A stretch of 6,274 nucleotides of DNA from SAR202 cluster bacterium (lineage in GTDB: Bacteria > Chloroflexota > Dehalococcoidia > SAR202 > CAJWER01): assembly GCA_030740335.1 (NCBI GenBank), contig JASLXL010000010.1:1-6274 (forward strand), written 5' to 3'. The position numbers and the translations under genes were made by a program. Positions within the stretch are counted from its first letter, which is position 1. Each line of letters begins with the position of its first letter. The notes under the pieces were generated by a model, which was not told the DNA's origin, searched no databases, and saw only the letters and a program-made list of their open reading frames with translations. Shown one piece after another: positions 1 through 5,557 of the stretch.

Positions 1-153
1 AGGGGCCTGCGCCGCAGTACTGACATGGCCCGTAGAGTACTGGAACGGACCCGTGGAGACCTGACTGTGGCCATACGACAGCGTCGCCTTGAGAGAAAGC
101 TGGCCGAGTTGCAAAGATCGATTGGCGAAAGCTCAGGGGCCCCAACGGCCTGA
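1..153 (+). CDS. C-terminal tail of an unrecognised protein (5' end outside window)
   Basis: The first forward frame is open from the window edge to a TGA at 151-153, giving 50 residues. The tail is strongly basic and probably helical: it is rich in Arg, with alternating Glu and Leu in the stretch RRLERKLAELQ, and ends in a polar GESSGAPTA tail. An in-frame ATG lies at 25-27 but has no Shine-Dalgarno sequence in front of it, so a truncated longer gene is more likely than a 42-residue gene. I do not recognise the family and assign no function. The gene points the same way as hppA but is separated from it by 163 bases containing a terminator-like hairpin. A chance open frame of this length cannot be excluded. 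Confidence 0.5.
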   Translation, partial: RGLRRSTDMARRVLERTRGDLTVAIRQRRLERKLAELQRSIGESSGAPTA

Positions 154-210
154 GAAAAAGAGGGCGGCTCTCAGACCGGTTCCTACGGGGTCTGCCTCCG
201 GCTTCGCGGC

Positions 211-274
211 TTGACTAGCTTCATGTCGTATGTTAGTTTCTCACGAGTGGAGCCCCTGTGGAGTTTTATATAGT
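211..274 (+). promoter_or_regulatory. Possible promoter region for hppA (weak)
   Basis: Two weak alternatives are visible. One is a TTGACT -35-like box at 211-216 with a poor -10 match (TAGTTT, 234-239) after 17 bases. The other is a run of A and T around TATATA (267-272) with no good -35 box. The first would put the hairpin at 276-297 inside the hppA leader. The second would start transcription within the hairpin's left arm, so the hairpin would act only on transcripts arriving from upstream. The hexamer GTGGAG occurs at 247-252, 258-263 and 303-308, the last being the ribosome binding site. This is inference from motif matching by eye. Confidence 0.25.
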
Positions 275-275
275 T

Positions 276-302
276 ATCCTCCCTTCCAAGGGAGGATTTT
301 TT
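276..302 (+). terminator. Intrinsic-terminator-like hairpin in the hppA leader (possible attenuator)
   Basis: The arms ATCCTCCCTT (276-285) and AAGGGAGGAT (288-297) are perfect reverse complements. In practice this is an 8-9 bp stem closed by TCCA or TTCCAA. The right arm runs straight into six T residues (297-302), the textbook shape of a Rho-independent terminator on the + strand. The ribosome binding site of hppA begins one base after the T-run and its ATG is 14 bases beyond it, leaving no room for a promoter after the hairpin. It either ends the upstream transcription unit with hppA starting just before it, or it is an attenuator inside the hppA leader. Confidence 0.75.
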
Positions 303-308
303 GTGGAG
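303..308 (+). promoter_or_regulatory. Ribosome binding site that sets the hppA start
   Basis: GTGGAG, with core GGAG at 305-308, lies 8 bases before the ATG at 317. It favours that ATG over the in-frame ATG at 230. Starting at 230 would add 29 residues translated straight through the terminator-like hairpin, and these look nothing like the N-terminus of a membrane pyrophosphatase. Confidence 0.75.
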
Positions 309-316
309 ATGCCAAA

Positions 317-2389
317 ATGACCATCGTCTATATCGCCTTTGCGGCCGGTGTTGTCGGACTCTTGTTTGCCCTAGTACAGGCGATTCGCATCATAAAGCTG
401 GACAAAGGCAATGAGCTCGTCCAGATGATAGGAAACGCCATACAGGAAGGTGCGATGGCCTTCCTGTCGCGAGAGTACAGACTGCTGGGTATGTTCGTGG
501 TCGTCATGGCCGTGATCCTCGCCGTATTCATCGACTATGACGTGACGGGTCGTGTCTCAGAGGCGAGCGAACTGTTCGACACGGATCGGAGCGTGCCGTC
601 GACCGCTATCGCGTACCTGGTCGGTGCAATAGGCTCGGCACTGGCAGGCTTCATCGGCATGAGCATCGCCATCCGCGCCAACTCACGAACCGTCGTGAAA
701 GCCCAGGAGGGCCTGAACGAGGCACTCAAGGTCGCCTTTAGCTCCGGCTCTGTGATGGGCGTATCAGTAGTGGCCATCGGCCTCATCGGCGTGACTCTCG
801 TCTATCTGGTGTTCAAGGACGTCAGCATCATTGCCGGCTTCGGATTCGGCGCATCGTCCATCGCACTGTTTGCGAGAGTTGGCGGCGGCATCTACACCAA
901 GGCTGCTGATGTAGGCGCAGACTTGGTGGGCAAAGTGGAGGCCGGCATTCCTGAGGACGACCCCCGCAACCCTGCCACAATCGCAGACAACGTGGGCGAC
1001 AATGTCGGGGACGTGGCAGGCATGGGCGCGGACCTTTTCGAATCCTACGTTGGATCTATCATCGCGACCATCGCTCTGGCGGCCACGGGCGCCCTGTATC
1101 TAGATATGGGCGTCGACCTGACCGATACAGAGGCTAACTACGACCACTACTTGTTCTTACTTCCGGTTATCGTCGCGGCCCTTGGCATATTCTCTTCCAT
1201 GCTGGGTACGCTGCTGGTGCGCACCAAGGAGGGCGCCTCGATGGGCCGCCTCCTCTGGACGCTACGGTCCGGCATCATCGCGTCCGGCATCCTTGTCCTG
1301 ATCGGCACCGGAATCGCCATCAACATGATGAATCTGCCCTTCGATCTGTTCTGGGTCATTGTTGTGGGGCTTGTGGCAGGCCAGATCATCGGTACATCTT
1401 CCGAGATATATACGTCCTATGAGTTTAAGTTCACACGGGACATCGCCGCGCAGTCGGAGACGGGTCCCGCGACCGTGATAATCTCGGGCCTAGGCCTGGG
1501 CATGGTAAGCACGCTAATACCGGGTGTTGTGGTCGTCGTCGCGATGTGGGCGACCAACGAGCTTGCAGGTGTCTACGGGGTGGCGTTGGCCGCGGTCGGC
1601 ATGCTGTCGACCCTGGGCATCACGCTGGCCACGGACGCCTACGGGCCGGTGGCCGACAATGCCGGCGGCATCGCAGAGCAAGCCCACATGGACCCAGAGG
1701 TGCGCGAGAGGACGGATGCGCTCGACTCTCTGGGCAACACGACGGCGGCAACCGGCAAGGGCTTCGCCATTGGTTCCGCAGTGCTTACGGCGCTGGCGCT
1801 GATGGCGGCCTATGCGAAGGTCAGCGGCGTGGAGACCTTCGACCTGCTAAATGTAAATGTGATGATGGGGCTGATCGTTGGCTCCATCATGCCGTTCCTG
1901 TTCTCGGCACTGACGATGCAAGCCGTGGGACGCGCGGCGAACGCGATGATCCAAGAGGTCCGCCGTCAGTTCCGGGAAATCGAGGGGTTGATGGACGGCA
2001 CCGCCCCGGCGGACTACGCCAGGGCCGTCGACATCAGCACCAGTGGCGCGATGCGCGAGATGGTGTTGCCAGGCTTGCTGGCGATCATAGCGCCGGTGGC
2101 GGTCGGAGCGATTCTAGGCGCGGAGGCGCTGGGCGGACTTCTCGTGGGCGCAATCGCGACGGGTTTCCTGCTGGCCATTATGATGGCCAATGCGGGCGGG
2201 GCCTGGGACAACGCCAAGAAGTGGGTCGAGAAGGGTAATCACGGCGGCAAGGGCTCTGAGCAGCACACTGCTGTGGTCGTCGGCGATACGGTCGGCGACC
2301 CTTTCAAGGACACATCTGGTCCGGCTCTGAACATCCTGATAAAGCTGATGTCGATCGTGGCGCTGGTATTCGCGCCGCTGTTCCTGTAA
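317..2389 (+). CDS. hppA: K+-dependent membrane pyrophosphatase (Na+ and/or H+ pump)
   Basis: This 690-residue integral membrane protein hydrolyses pyrophosphate and uses the energy to export Na+ or H+. Its length is typical, and the hydrophobic pattern fits the family's roughly 16 membrane helices. The pyrophosphate- and Mg-binding signature [11 protein letters not shown] is at residues 198-208, followed by the Asp-rich DNVGDNVGD stretch. [12 protein letters not shown] begins at 440, and [10 protein letters not shown] at 656-665. [10 protein letters not shown] (473-482) has Ala at the position that is Lys in K+-independent enzymes, so K+ dependence is expected. DLFESY (239-244) puts the gate Glu at E242, where Na+-pumping enzymes carry it; plant-type H+ pumps carry it one helical turn later. 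Na+ pumping is therefore favoured but not proven. The start is set by GGAG 8 bases upstream. It is transcribed alone, convergent with the next gene. I see no frameshift or missing motif. Confidence 0.97.
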   Translation: MTIVYIAFAAGVVGLLFALVQAIRIIKLDKGNELVQMIGNAIQEGAMAFLSREYRLLGMFVVVMAVILAVFIDYDVTGRVSEASELFDTDRSVPSTAIAYLVGAIGSALAGFIGMSIAIRANSRTVVKAQEGLNEALKVAFSSGSVMGVSVVAIGLIGVTLVYLVFKDVSIIAGFGFGASSIALFARVGGGIYTKAADVGADLVGKVEAGIPEDDPRNPATIADNVGDNVGDVAGMGADLFESYVGSIIATIALAATGALYLDMGVDLTDTEANYDHYLFLLPVIVAALGIFSSMLGTLLVRTKEGASMGRLLWTLRSGIIASGILVLIGTGIAINMMNLPFDLFWVIVVGLVAGQIIGTSSEIYTSYEFKFTRDIAAQSETGPATVIISGLGLGMVSTLIPGVVVVVAMWATNELAGVYGVALAAVGMLSTLGITLATDAYGPVADNAGGIAEQAHMDPEVRERTDALDSLGNTTAATGKGFAIGSAVLTALALMAAYAKVSGVETFDLLNVNVMMGLIVGSIMPFLFSALTMQAVGRAANAMIQEVRRQFREIEGLMDGTAPADYARAVDISTSGAMREMVLPGLLAIIAPVAVGAILGAEALGGLLVGAIATGFLLAIMMANAGGAWDNAKKWVEKGNHGGKGSEQHTAVVVGDTVGDPFKDTSGPALNILIKLMSIVALVFAPLFL

Positions 2390-2395
2390 TCCTTC

Positions 2396-2428
2396 CCCCT
2401 CCCCTCTCAGAAATGCTGAGGGGAGGGG
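2396..2428. terminator. GC-rich hairpin between convergent genes (putative bidirectional terminator)
   Basis: CCCCTCCCC (2396-2404) pairs with GGGGAGGGG (2420-2428). An inner TCAG/CTGA helix (2407-2410 with 2416-2419) closes a 5-base loop, with a two-base bulge on the left arm. The hairpin starts 7 bases after the hppA stop and ends 24 bases before the stop of the minus-strand gene. It is a very stable stem but has no T-run on either strand, so it is not a canonical intrinsic terminator. It could be a Rho-assisted or 3'-end-protecting structure for both transcripts. Confidence 0.55.
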
Positions 2429-2451
2429 CGGCAGCACCAAGTCGCCAAGGT

Positions 2452-3144
2452 TCAACCGCTGTCGGTGTCGATGCTGTCCATTCGCTCCCTGTCGCGGTCT
2501 GTGAGGAATGGACCGATCCGGCGAGCGAACTCCACCACCGTCTCCTCTACCGTAGCGTCGGTCGTGTCTATGACCAGCTTGTTGAGCAGTGCGGAACGTT
2601 GGAACTCCTCCTCAAACCTGCGCAAGACGAACTCAATATCCCCTCTTTGAACCACCCCCGCCTTATGTGGCCGCTCGGCCATTCGATTGCGTATGGCATC
2701 GGGCGACGCCTTGACCAGGACAAGCACCGTTTCCGGAGCAAACTGGTTGATCCACGTCTCGAACAGATTCCTAGTGTCCATGATCGGGTCGTCCGGGTCC
2801 AGGTCGGCTAGATAGTCGAAGTAGAGGGGCCCGTAGACGTTGTCCTCGATGTGGAGCCCGATTATCATGCTGTCTGCTCCAGAAGTCGTGAAGGGGATGT
2901 GGTATAAAATGTTGTGGCGCTGAATCATCTCCTTGACCCTGGGCGAAAGCCGCAGTATCTGCTCATGCTCTTCGTCTGTGAGCTCAGGTGGGTGAGATAT
3001 TTTAGGCATGAGGAAATGGTCATGGATCAGGTATTCGTCTGGAACTCCGGCGAAGGCGTCCATCGTTTCGCGGGACCACTCGATCAGCGCCCTGGCCAGG
3101 GTTCGGGCGCCGGCATACTCGCTGCCTACTAAAAGTAGTCTCAT
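2452..3144 (-). CDS. P-loop kinase-like protein with degenerate Walker A, function unknown
   Basis: The 230-residue soluble protein looks like the nucleoside/nucleotide kinase branch of P-loop NTPases. A first strand MRLLLVG runs into GSEYAGART (residues 7-15), which occupies the place of GxxxxGKxT. The usual Walker A Lys is Ala13, with Arg14 next to it. A second hydrophobic strand VLVLVKASP (140-148) leads to the Arg-rich segment R152-R158, which resembles a kinase LID. A Glu/Arg-rich helix (169-183) and a final strand with LVIDTTDATVEETV (190-203) complete a pattern seen in small-molecule kinases. The middle (about 36-125) is rich in His, Asp and aromatic residues and may bind the substrate. 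The start has AAGGAG 8 bases upstream. It lies 166 bases after queC on the same strand; co-transcription is uncertain. No substrate can be named. Confidence 0.85.
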   Translation of the reverse strand: MRLLLVGSEYAGARTLARALIEWSRETMDAFAGVPDEYLIHDHFLMPKISHPPELTDEEHEQILRLSPRVKEMIQRHNILYHIPFTTSGADSMIIGLHIEDNVYGPLYFDYLADLDPDDPIMDTRNLFETWINQFAPETVLVLVKASPDAIRNRMAERPHKAGVVQRGDIEFVLRRFEEEFQRSALLNKLVIDTTDATVEETVVEFARRIGPFLTDRDRERMDSIDTDSG

Positions 3145-3191
3145 CGTAGTAACTCCTTAGGCGGGGCTCGCGACTCCACCCTGTGATGCTG

Positions 3192-3229
3192 AGGAGGCCC
3201 CCGACGAAGTATCCGGGGCGGGGACTCCT
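3192..3229. repeat. Imperfect hairpin between queC and the P-loop gene
   Basis: AGGAGGCCCC (3192-3201) pairs with GGGGACTCCT (3220-3229) with a single mismatch around an 18-base loop that is itself GC-rich. On the minus strand it lies in the gap after queC, about 50 bases before the start of the P-loop gene. There is no T-run, so terminator function is doubtful. It may be a leader structure or simply part of the repeat-bearing spacer. Confidence 0.4.
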
Positions 3230-3262
3230 AAAACGTGAGTTTAGCACGTGTGCCGATCACCG

Positions 3263-3293
3263 TCCCAGACCCTTCTATGTCGCTCAGGGTGAC
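3263..3293 (-). repeat. Candidate dispersed intergenic repeat (CCTGAGCG...GGTCTG type)
   Basis: Read on the minus strand this segment contains CACCCTGAGCGACATAGAAG followed by GGTCTGGGA. It resembles a short sequence I recall as widespread between genes in many bacterial genomes, with the general form TCATCCTGAGCG...GAAGGATCTG. That resemblance is from memory and unverified. It lies in the 166-base spacer between queC and the P-loop gene, where no coding frame is convincing. Confidence 0.4.
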
Positions 3294-3310
3294 ATGGCAT
3301 GGGTTGCCTG

Positions 3311-4039
3311 CTACCCATGGGTGATGAGGGGGTCCGTGACCCCTGCTTCGGCAAACCCCTTGGCCCTCAGGACGCAGCTGTCGCACTCGTTGCAGGGGGT
3401 CTCGCCGCCCTCGTAGCAACTCCATGTGAGATCGAGGGGTGCGCCTAGCTCGACTGCCATTTGGACAATCTCTGCCTTGGACAGATGGATGATGGGCGTC
3501 TCGATCTCGATGTCGATGCCGTACTCTGCGCCCAACTTGCTGCCAAGACGCAGAGTAGTTGCCATCTGCCCATAAAACTCGGGCCTACAATCCGGATAGC
3601 CACTGTAGTCGATGGCGTTGGGGGCCACGTATAAACGTGCGACTACCTCCGACGCTGGGACGCCCTCGACCTCAATGGCATAGAGCACCTTACTCTCCAG
3701 CAAGGCCGCAGATAGTGACAAGAACATGGTATTGCGCAGTGGAACGTAGGTAATTGGGATGCCGGTCCCGATATAGGAGGCGTCTTTAGGAACGTCGAAG
3801 GCTTCGGGATTGGTCAGGGCTGAATACCAGGCGACCTCCTTCAGGAACGCGACGTCCAGCAGCTTGTGATCCACACCGAGGACCGAGGCGACGCGGGCCG
3901 CGCACCCGACCTCCTTGCCATGTGTCTGGCCGTAGTGGAAGGTCAGTGCCGTTAGGTGGTCGGATCTACCGACCGCGTAGGCAGTCACTGTTGTGGAGTC
4001 GAGTCCGCCGGACAGCAGTGTGAGGCTATAAGTTGGCAT
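3311..4039 (-). CDS. queC: 7-cyano-7-deazaguanine (preQ0) synthase QueC
   Basis: This cytoplasmic enzyme uses ATP and ammonia to convert 7-carboxy-7-deazaguanine to preQ0, the precursor of queuosine. The 242-residue length is normal for the family. The PP-loop SGGLDS is at residues 10-15, followed by the family segments FHYGQTHGKE and YVPLRNTMFLSL. The C-terminal zinc site is complete: SCYEGGETPCNECDSC supplies C208, C216, C219 and C222. Here the usual PCG.C reads PCNEC, with Asn for the small Gly. The start places the PP-loop where QueC proteins normally have it, but the ribosome binding site is weak (GGAA, 4 bases away). queF lies upstream on the same strand across a 243-base repeat-bearing gap. 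queD, queE and folE are not in the window. Confidence 0.96.
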   Translation of the reverse strand: MPTYSLTLLSGGLDSTTVTAYAVGRSDHLTALTFHYGQTHGKEVGCAARVASVLGVDHKLLDVAFLKEVAWYSALTNPEAFDVPKDASYIGTGIPITYVPLRNTMFLSLSAALLESKVLYAIEVEGVPASEVVARLYVAPNAIDYSGYPDCRPEFYGQMATTLRLGSKLGAEYGIDIEIETPIIHLSKAEIVQMAVELGAPLDLTWSCYEGGETPCNECDSCVLRAKGFAEAGVTDPLITHG

Positions 4040-4092
4040 ATGGTTCCAGTTTTAGGACGTCCCGTGGTCCGTGGACAGGCGAAATTCTTAAC

Positions 4093-4120
4093 GTAGGGAC
4101 AGGTCTGTGACCTGCCCTTC
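4093..4120 (+). repeat. Palindromic repeat, copy 1
   Basis: AGGG-A-CAGGTC (4095-4105) pairs with GACCTG-CCCT (4109-4118) around a TGT loop, with one bulged A. That makes a compact hairpin about 55 bases upstream of the queC start on the minus strand. It is related to copies 2 and 3 in the same spacer. Confidence 0.6.
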
Positions 4121-4186
4121 TTTGAGCCCTGGAGAAGGCGCACTTGCCTTGTTGAGCACGCTAACCCTCTGAGCAATACGCCACAA

Positions 4187-4213
4187 GAGGGCTGGTCGCA
4201 GACCCGCCCCTAC
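4187..4213 (-). repeat. Palindromic repeat, copy 2 (inverted relative to copy 1)
   Basis: On the + strand GGGCTGGTC (4189-4197) pairs with GACCCGCCC (4201-4209) around GCA, with a single mismatch. Read on the minus strand it matches copy 1 at about 23 of 27 bases. Confidence 0.6.
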
Positions 4214-4225
4214 AACAGCCCGCGC

Positions 4226-4249
4226 GGGAAGGTCGCGGACCGCCCTAAC
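4226..4249 (-). repeat. Palindromic repeat, copy 3 (diverged)
   Basis: Read on the minus strand this segment aligns with copy 2 over about 24 columns with two single-base gaps and about 19 identities, sharing TAGGG, CGG, GCGACC and a final CCC. The GGTC-GCG-GACC core (4231-4241) keeps the hairpin. It begins inside a perfect CCCGCGCGGG palindrome (4219-4228) and lies 33 bases beyond the queF stop. Confidence 0.45.
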
Positions 4250-4282
4250 ACCACCAACGACGAGAGGGAGGGCGGGTGCCGT

Positions 4283-4705
4283 TCAGGCCGCCCCGTGACG
4301 GGCGGTTACGACGGTATGTAGTCCGCCCCTGACCAAGTAGTCCAGAGTGACGGTCATCCGACGGGGAGAGCAGACTACCACGAGGTCGTTGAGCACCTGA
4401 TTGGCCACGTGTTCCTGGACCATGTGAACTCCTCTGTAGGAGAGCAGGTAGTATTTGAGCGACTTTAGCTCGATGCACTGCTTGTCGGGGACGTACTCGA
4501 TCTTCAGCAAGCCGAAGTCAGGCAGCTCGTTCCAGGGGCAGACAGCTGTGAATTCCCGGGTGTCTATGACGATCTCGGAGTCGCTGTTTGGGTACTCGTA
4601 CTCAAAGGTTAGCAGGCAGTCCGGGTCCACACCACCTTCGGCCCTTACCGCAAGTCGACTATCCAGTGCCTCGTAGTCGTCTCGTAGGGATTCTATATTT
4701 GCCAT
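4283..4705 (-). CDS. queF: NADPH-dependent preQ0 reductase QueF (type I, short form)
   Basis: This cytoplasmic T-fold enzyme reduces the nitrile of preQ0 to the aminomethyl group of preQ1, the step after QueC in queuosine synthesis. At 140 residues it is the short single-domain form. The catalytic Cys is C56 in EFTAVCP, with the proton-donating Asp at D63 in LPDFG. The NADPH-associated QueF motif is ELKSLKYY (79-86), followed by LLSYR. E98 matches the substrate-binding Glu of the B. subtilis-type enzyme, but the preceding His of that enzyme is Gln97 here. The conserved C-terminal RGG is at 126-128. The full motif argues against the archaeal QueF-like amidinotransferase. A GGAG lies 11 bases upstream of the ATG, a slightly long spacing. 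It is divergent from ccmA and probably has its own promoter. Confidence 0.95.
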   Translation of the reverse strand: MANIESLRDDYEALDSRLAVRAEGGVDPDCLLTFEYEYPNSDSEIVIDTREFTAVCPWNELPDFGLLKIEYVPDKQCIELKSLKYYLLSYRGVHMVQEHVANQVLNDLVVVCSPRRMTVTLDYLVRGGLHTVVTARHGAA

Positions 4706-4732
4706 TTTGTTTGCCGCTCCAGAGAGCCTCGG

Positions 4733-4761
4733 TTCACCGGTGAGAACATATATAATACATT
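4733..4761 (+). promoter_or_regulatory. Probable promoter for ccmAB
   Basis: The AT-rich stretch 4746-4762 contains a perfect TATAAT at 4751-4756, with no strong -35 box at the ideal spacing. A second reading is TTCACC (4733-4738), 17 bases, then TACATT (4756-4761). Either puts the start of transcription roughly 50-60 bases before the ccmA ATG. The transcript leader would include a small hairpin, GCCAT-GGAA-ATGGC (4769-4782), with a GNRA-type loop. Confidence 0.45.
4734..4743. promoter_or_regulatory. Perfect palindrome TCACCGGTGA, possible operator
   Basis: This 10-base perfect palindrome is just upstream of a TATAAT box for ccmA, and on the other strand just downstream of the likely queF transcription start. 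That is a typical place for a repressor site serving both genes. No regulator is encoded in the window, so the role is inference. Confidence 0.3.
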
Positions 4762-4784
4762 ACAGTCGGCCATGGAAATGGCAA
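4757..4784 (-). promoter_or_regulatory. Probable promoter for queF
   Basis: On the minus strand TTGCCA (4784-4779) lies 16 bases before TAATGT (4762-4757), a reasonable -35/-10 pair. It would give a leader of about 45-50 bases in front of queF. It overlaps the ccmA promoter region, so the two may compete or be jointly controlled. Confidence 0.4.
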
Positions 4785-4819
4785 CTTTCACGCGGTTCGA
4801 GGGGTGACAAAGCGAAACG

Positions 4820-5557
4820 ATGGCCCAGCTCCCCTCGCAACGTCTCCCAGCCATCGAAGCCCGAGGACTTTATAAATCCTATGGCCGCGCAGGGGTATTG
4901 AAGGGCCTGCGCCTCGATGTTCCCTGGGGTGAAGTAGTTGTCGTGCTGGGGTCAAACGGCTCCGGCAAGACGACACTGATGCGAATTCTGGCGACATTGA
5001 CCAGGCCGGACGGCGGGACTGTTCAAGTGGCGGGTCTCGATCCCTACAAGCTTGGACGGCAGGTGCGGAGCCAGATCGGCGTCGTTACCCACGATCCACT
5101 GCTCTACGACGACCTCACCGGGTACGAGAACCTCAGGTTCATGACGCGCATGTTCGGTCTCGACCGAGCAGGCGAGAGAATAGAGGCAGCTGCCGGCAGA
5201 CTGGGACTTTCCGCGCGGCTCCACCAGCGGGTCGGGACACTGTCTCACGGCCTAAAGAAGCGATTCACCATCGCGCGGGCGCTACTGCACGACCCTAAAA
5301 TTCTCCTGATGGACGAACCGGAGTCCGGCCTCGACCAGGAGTCACAGACTACCCTCGACACGCTGATTCGAGATCCGGCGGCGTCTTTCCGTTCTGTGCT
5401 CATCACAACCCACAGCCCGGAGCGGGCCGCGGCGATGGGCGATCGGGTCGCAATCCTGGCTCGGGGGCTTATTGCCCACACGGCGCCGATTGGTCGCAAT
5501 ACGGACCCTGACACAATCAGGCGTCTTTACGTCGAATACGCCGGGGCAGTCCAATGA
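4820..5557 (+). CDS. ccmA: Cytochrome c maturation ABC ATPase CcmA
   Basis: This cytoplasmic ATP-binding subunit works with CcmB, and usually CcmC and CcmD, in the complex that releases haem-loaded CcmE during system I cytochrome c maturation. In the 245 residues, Walker A is GSNGSGKT (44-51), the ABC signature is LSHGLKKR (141-148), Walker B is ILLMDEPESGLD (161-172) and the switch His is H198. The Q-loop position reads VVTHDPLLYDDLT with His91, which I recall as common in CcmA-like proteins. This, with the ccmB neighbour, favours CcmA over a general ABC-2 exporter. DEPES replaces the commoner DEPTS. The ATG at 4820 is the only possible start: an in-frame TGA is at 4805-4807 and no later start codon precedes the conserved region. 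The ribosome binding site is poor; GAGGGG is 15 bases away. It overlaps ccmB by 4 bases. Confidence 0.9.
   Translation: MAQLPSQRLPAIEARGLYKSYGRAGVLKGLRLDVPWGEVVVVLGSNGSGKTTLMRILATLTRPDGGTVQVAGLDPYKLGRQVRSQIGVVTHDPLLYDDLTGYENLRFMTRMFGLDRAGERIEAAAGRLGLSARLHQRVGTLSHGLKKRFTIARALLHDPKILLMDEPESGLDQESQTTLDTLIRDPAASFRSVLITTHSPERAAAMGDRVAILARGLIAHTAPIGRNTDPDTIRRLYVEYAGAVQ

Larger units (their letters stand above)
4093..4213. mobile_element. MITE-like inverted-repeat element, non-coding
   Basis: Two copies of a palindromic unit face each other at the ends of a 121-base segment. The left end starts GTAGGGACAGGTCTG and the right end, read on the minus strand, starts GTAGGGGCGGGTCTG. About 23 of 27 bases agree. 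The 66-base core has no coding frame, but holds a small AAGGC/GCCTT stem (4135-4150). AAC sits immediately outside both ends (4090-4092 and 4214-4216), a possible 3-base target duplication that could also be chance. Mobility is inference; two independent REP-type palindromes would look similar. Confidence 0.4.

Noticed and set aside
172..194. CAGACC/GGTCTG stem after the first gene fragment as a terminator
   Set aside because: Only a 6 bp stem with an 11-base loop, and no T-run after it.
154..275. Fluoride or Na+ riboswitch upstream of hppA
   Set aside because: Such classes are plausible for ion- and pyrophosphate-related genes, but I could not match the conserved core elements of any in this leader by eye.
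230..316. A longer hppA beginning at the ATG at 230
   Set aside because: It would be translated through the terminator-like hairpin, adds 29 residues unlike the family's N-terminus, and the ATG at 317 has a good GGAG 8 bases upstream.
1546..2238. A 230-codon open frame inside hppA on the same strand
   Set aside because: Shadow frame of a well-supported gene; its product is low-complexity, rich in Arg, Gly and His, with no recognisable domain.
2413..2811. A 132-codon + strand frame opposite the P-loop gene
   Set aside because: Antisense shadow with no motif; the minus-strand gene has a good ribosome binding site and a kinase-like fold pattern.
3233..3249. ACGTG/CACGT stem near four T residues (minus strand) as a queC terminator
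   Set aside because: A 5 bp stem with a 7-base loop and a very short T-run is too weak to call.
4706..4760. preQ1 riboswitch in front of queF
   Set aside because: The leader ends in an A-rich stretch and has a 4 bp stem (GCTC/GAGC, 4716-4727) overlapping the ribosome binding site, but the conserved loop and pseudoknot pattern of known preQ1 classes is not visible.
4772..4807. An 11-codon leader ORF upstream of ccmA (ATG at 4772, TGA at 4805)
   Set aside because: No ribosome binding site, no informative codon run, and short enough to occur by chance; it does fix ccmA's start by supplying the in-frame stop.
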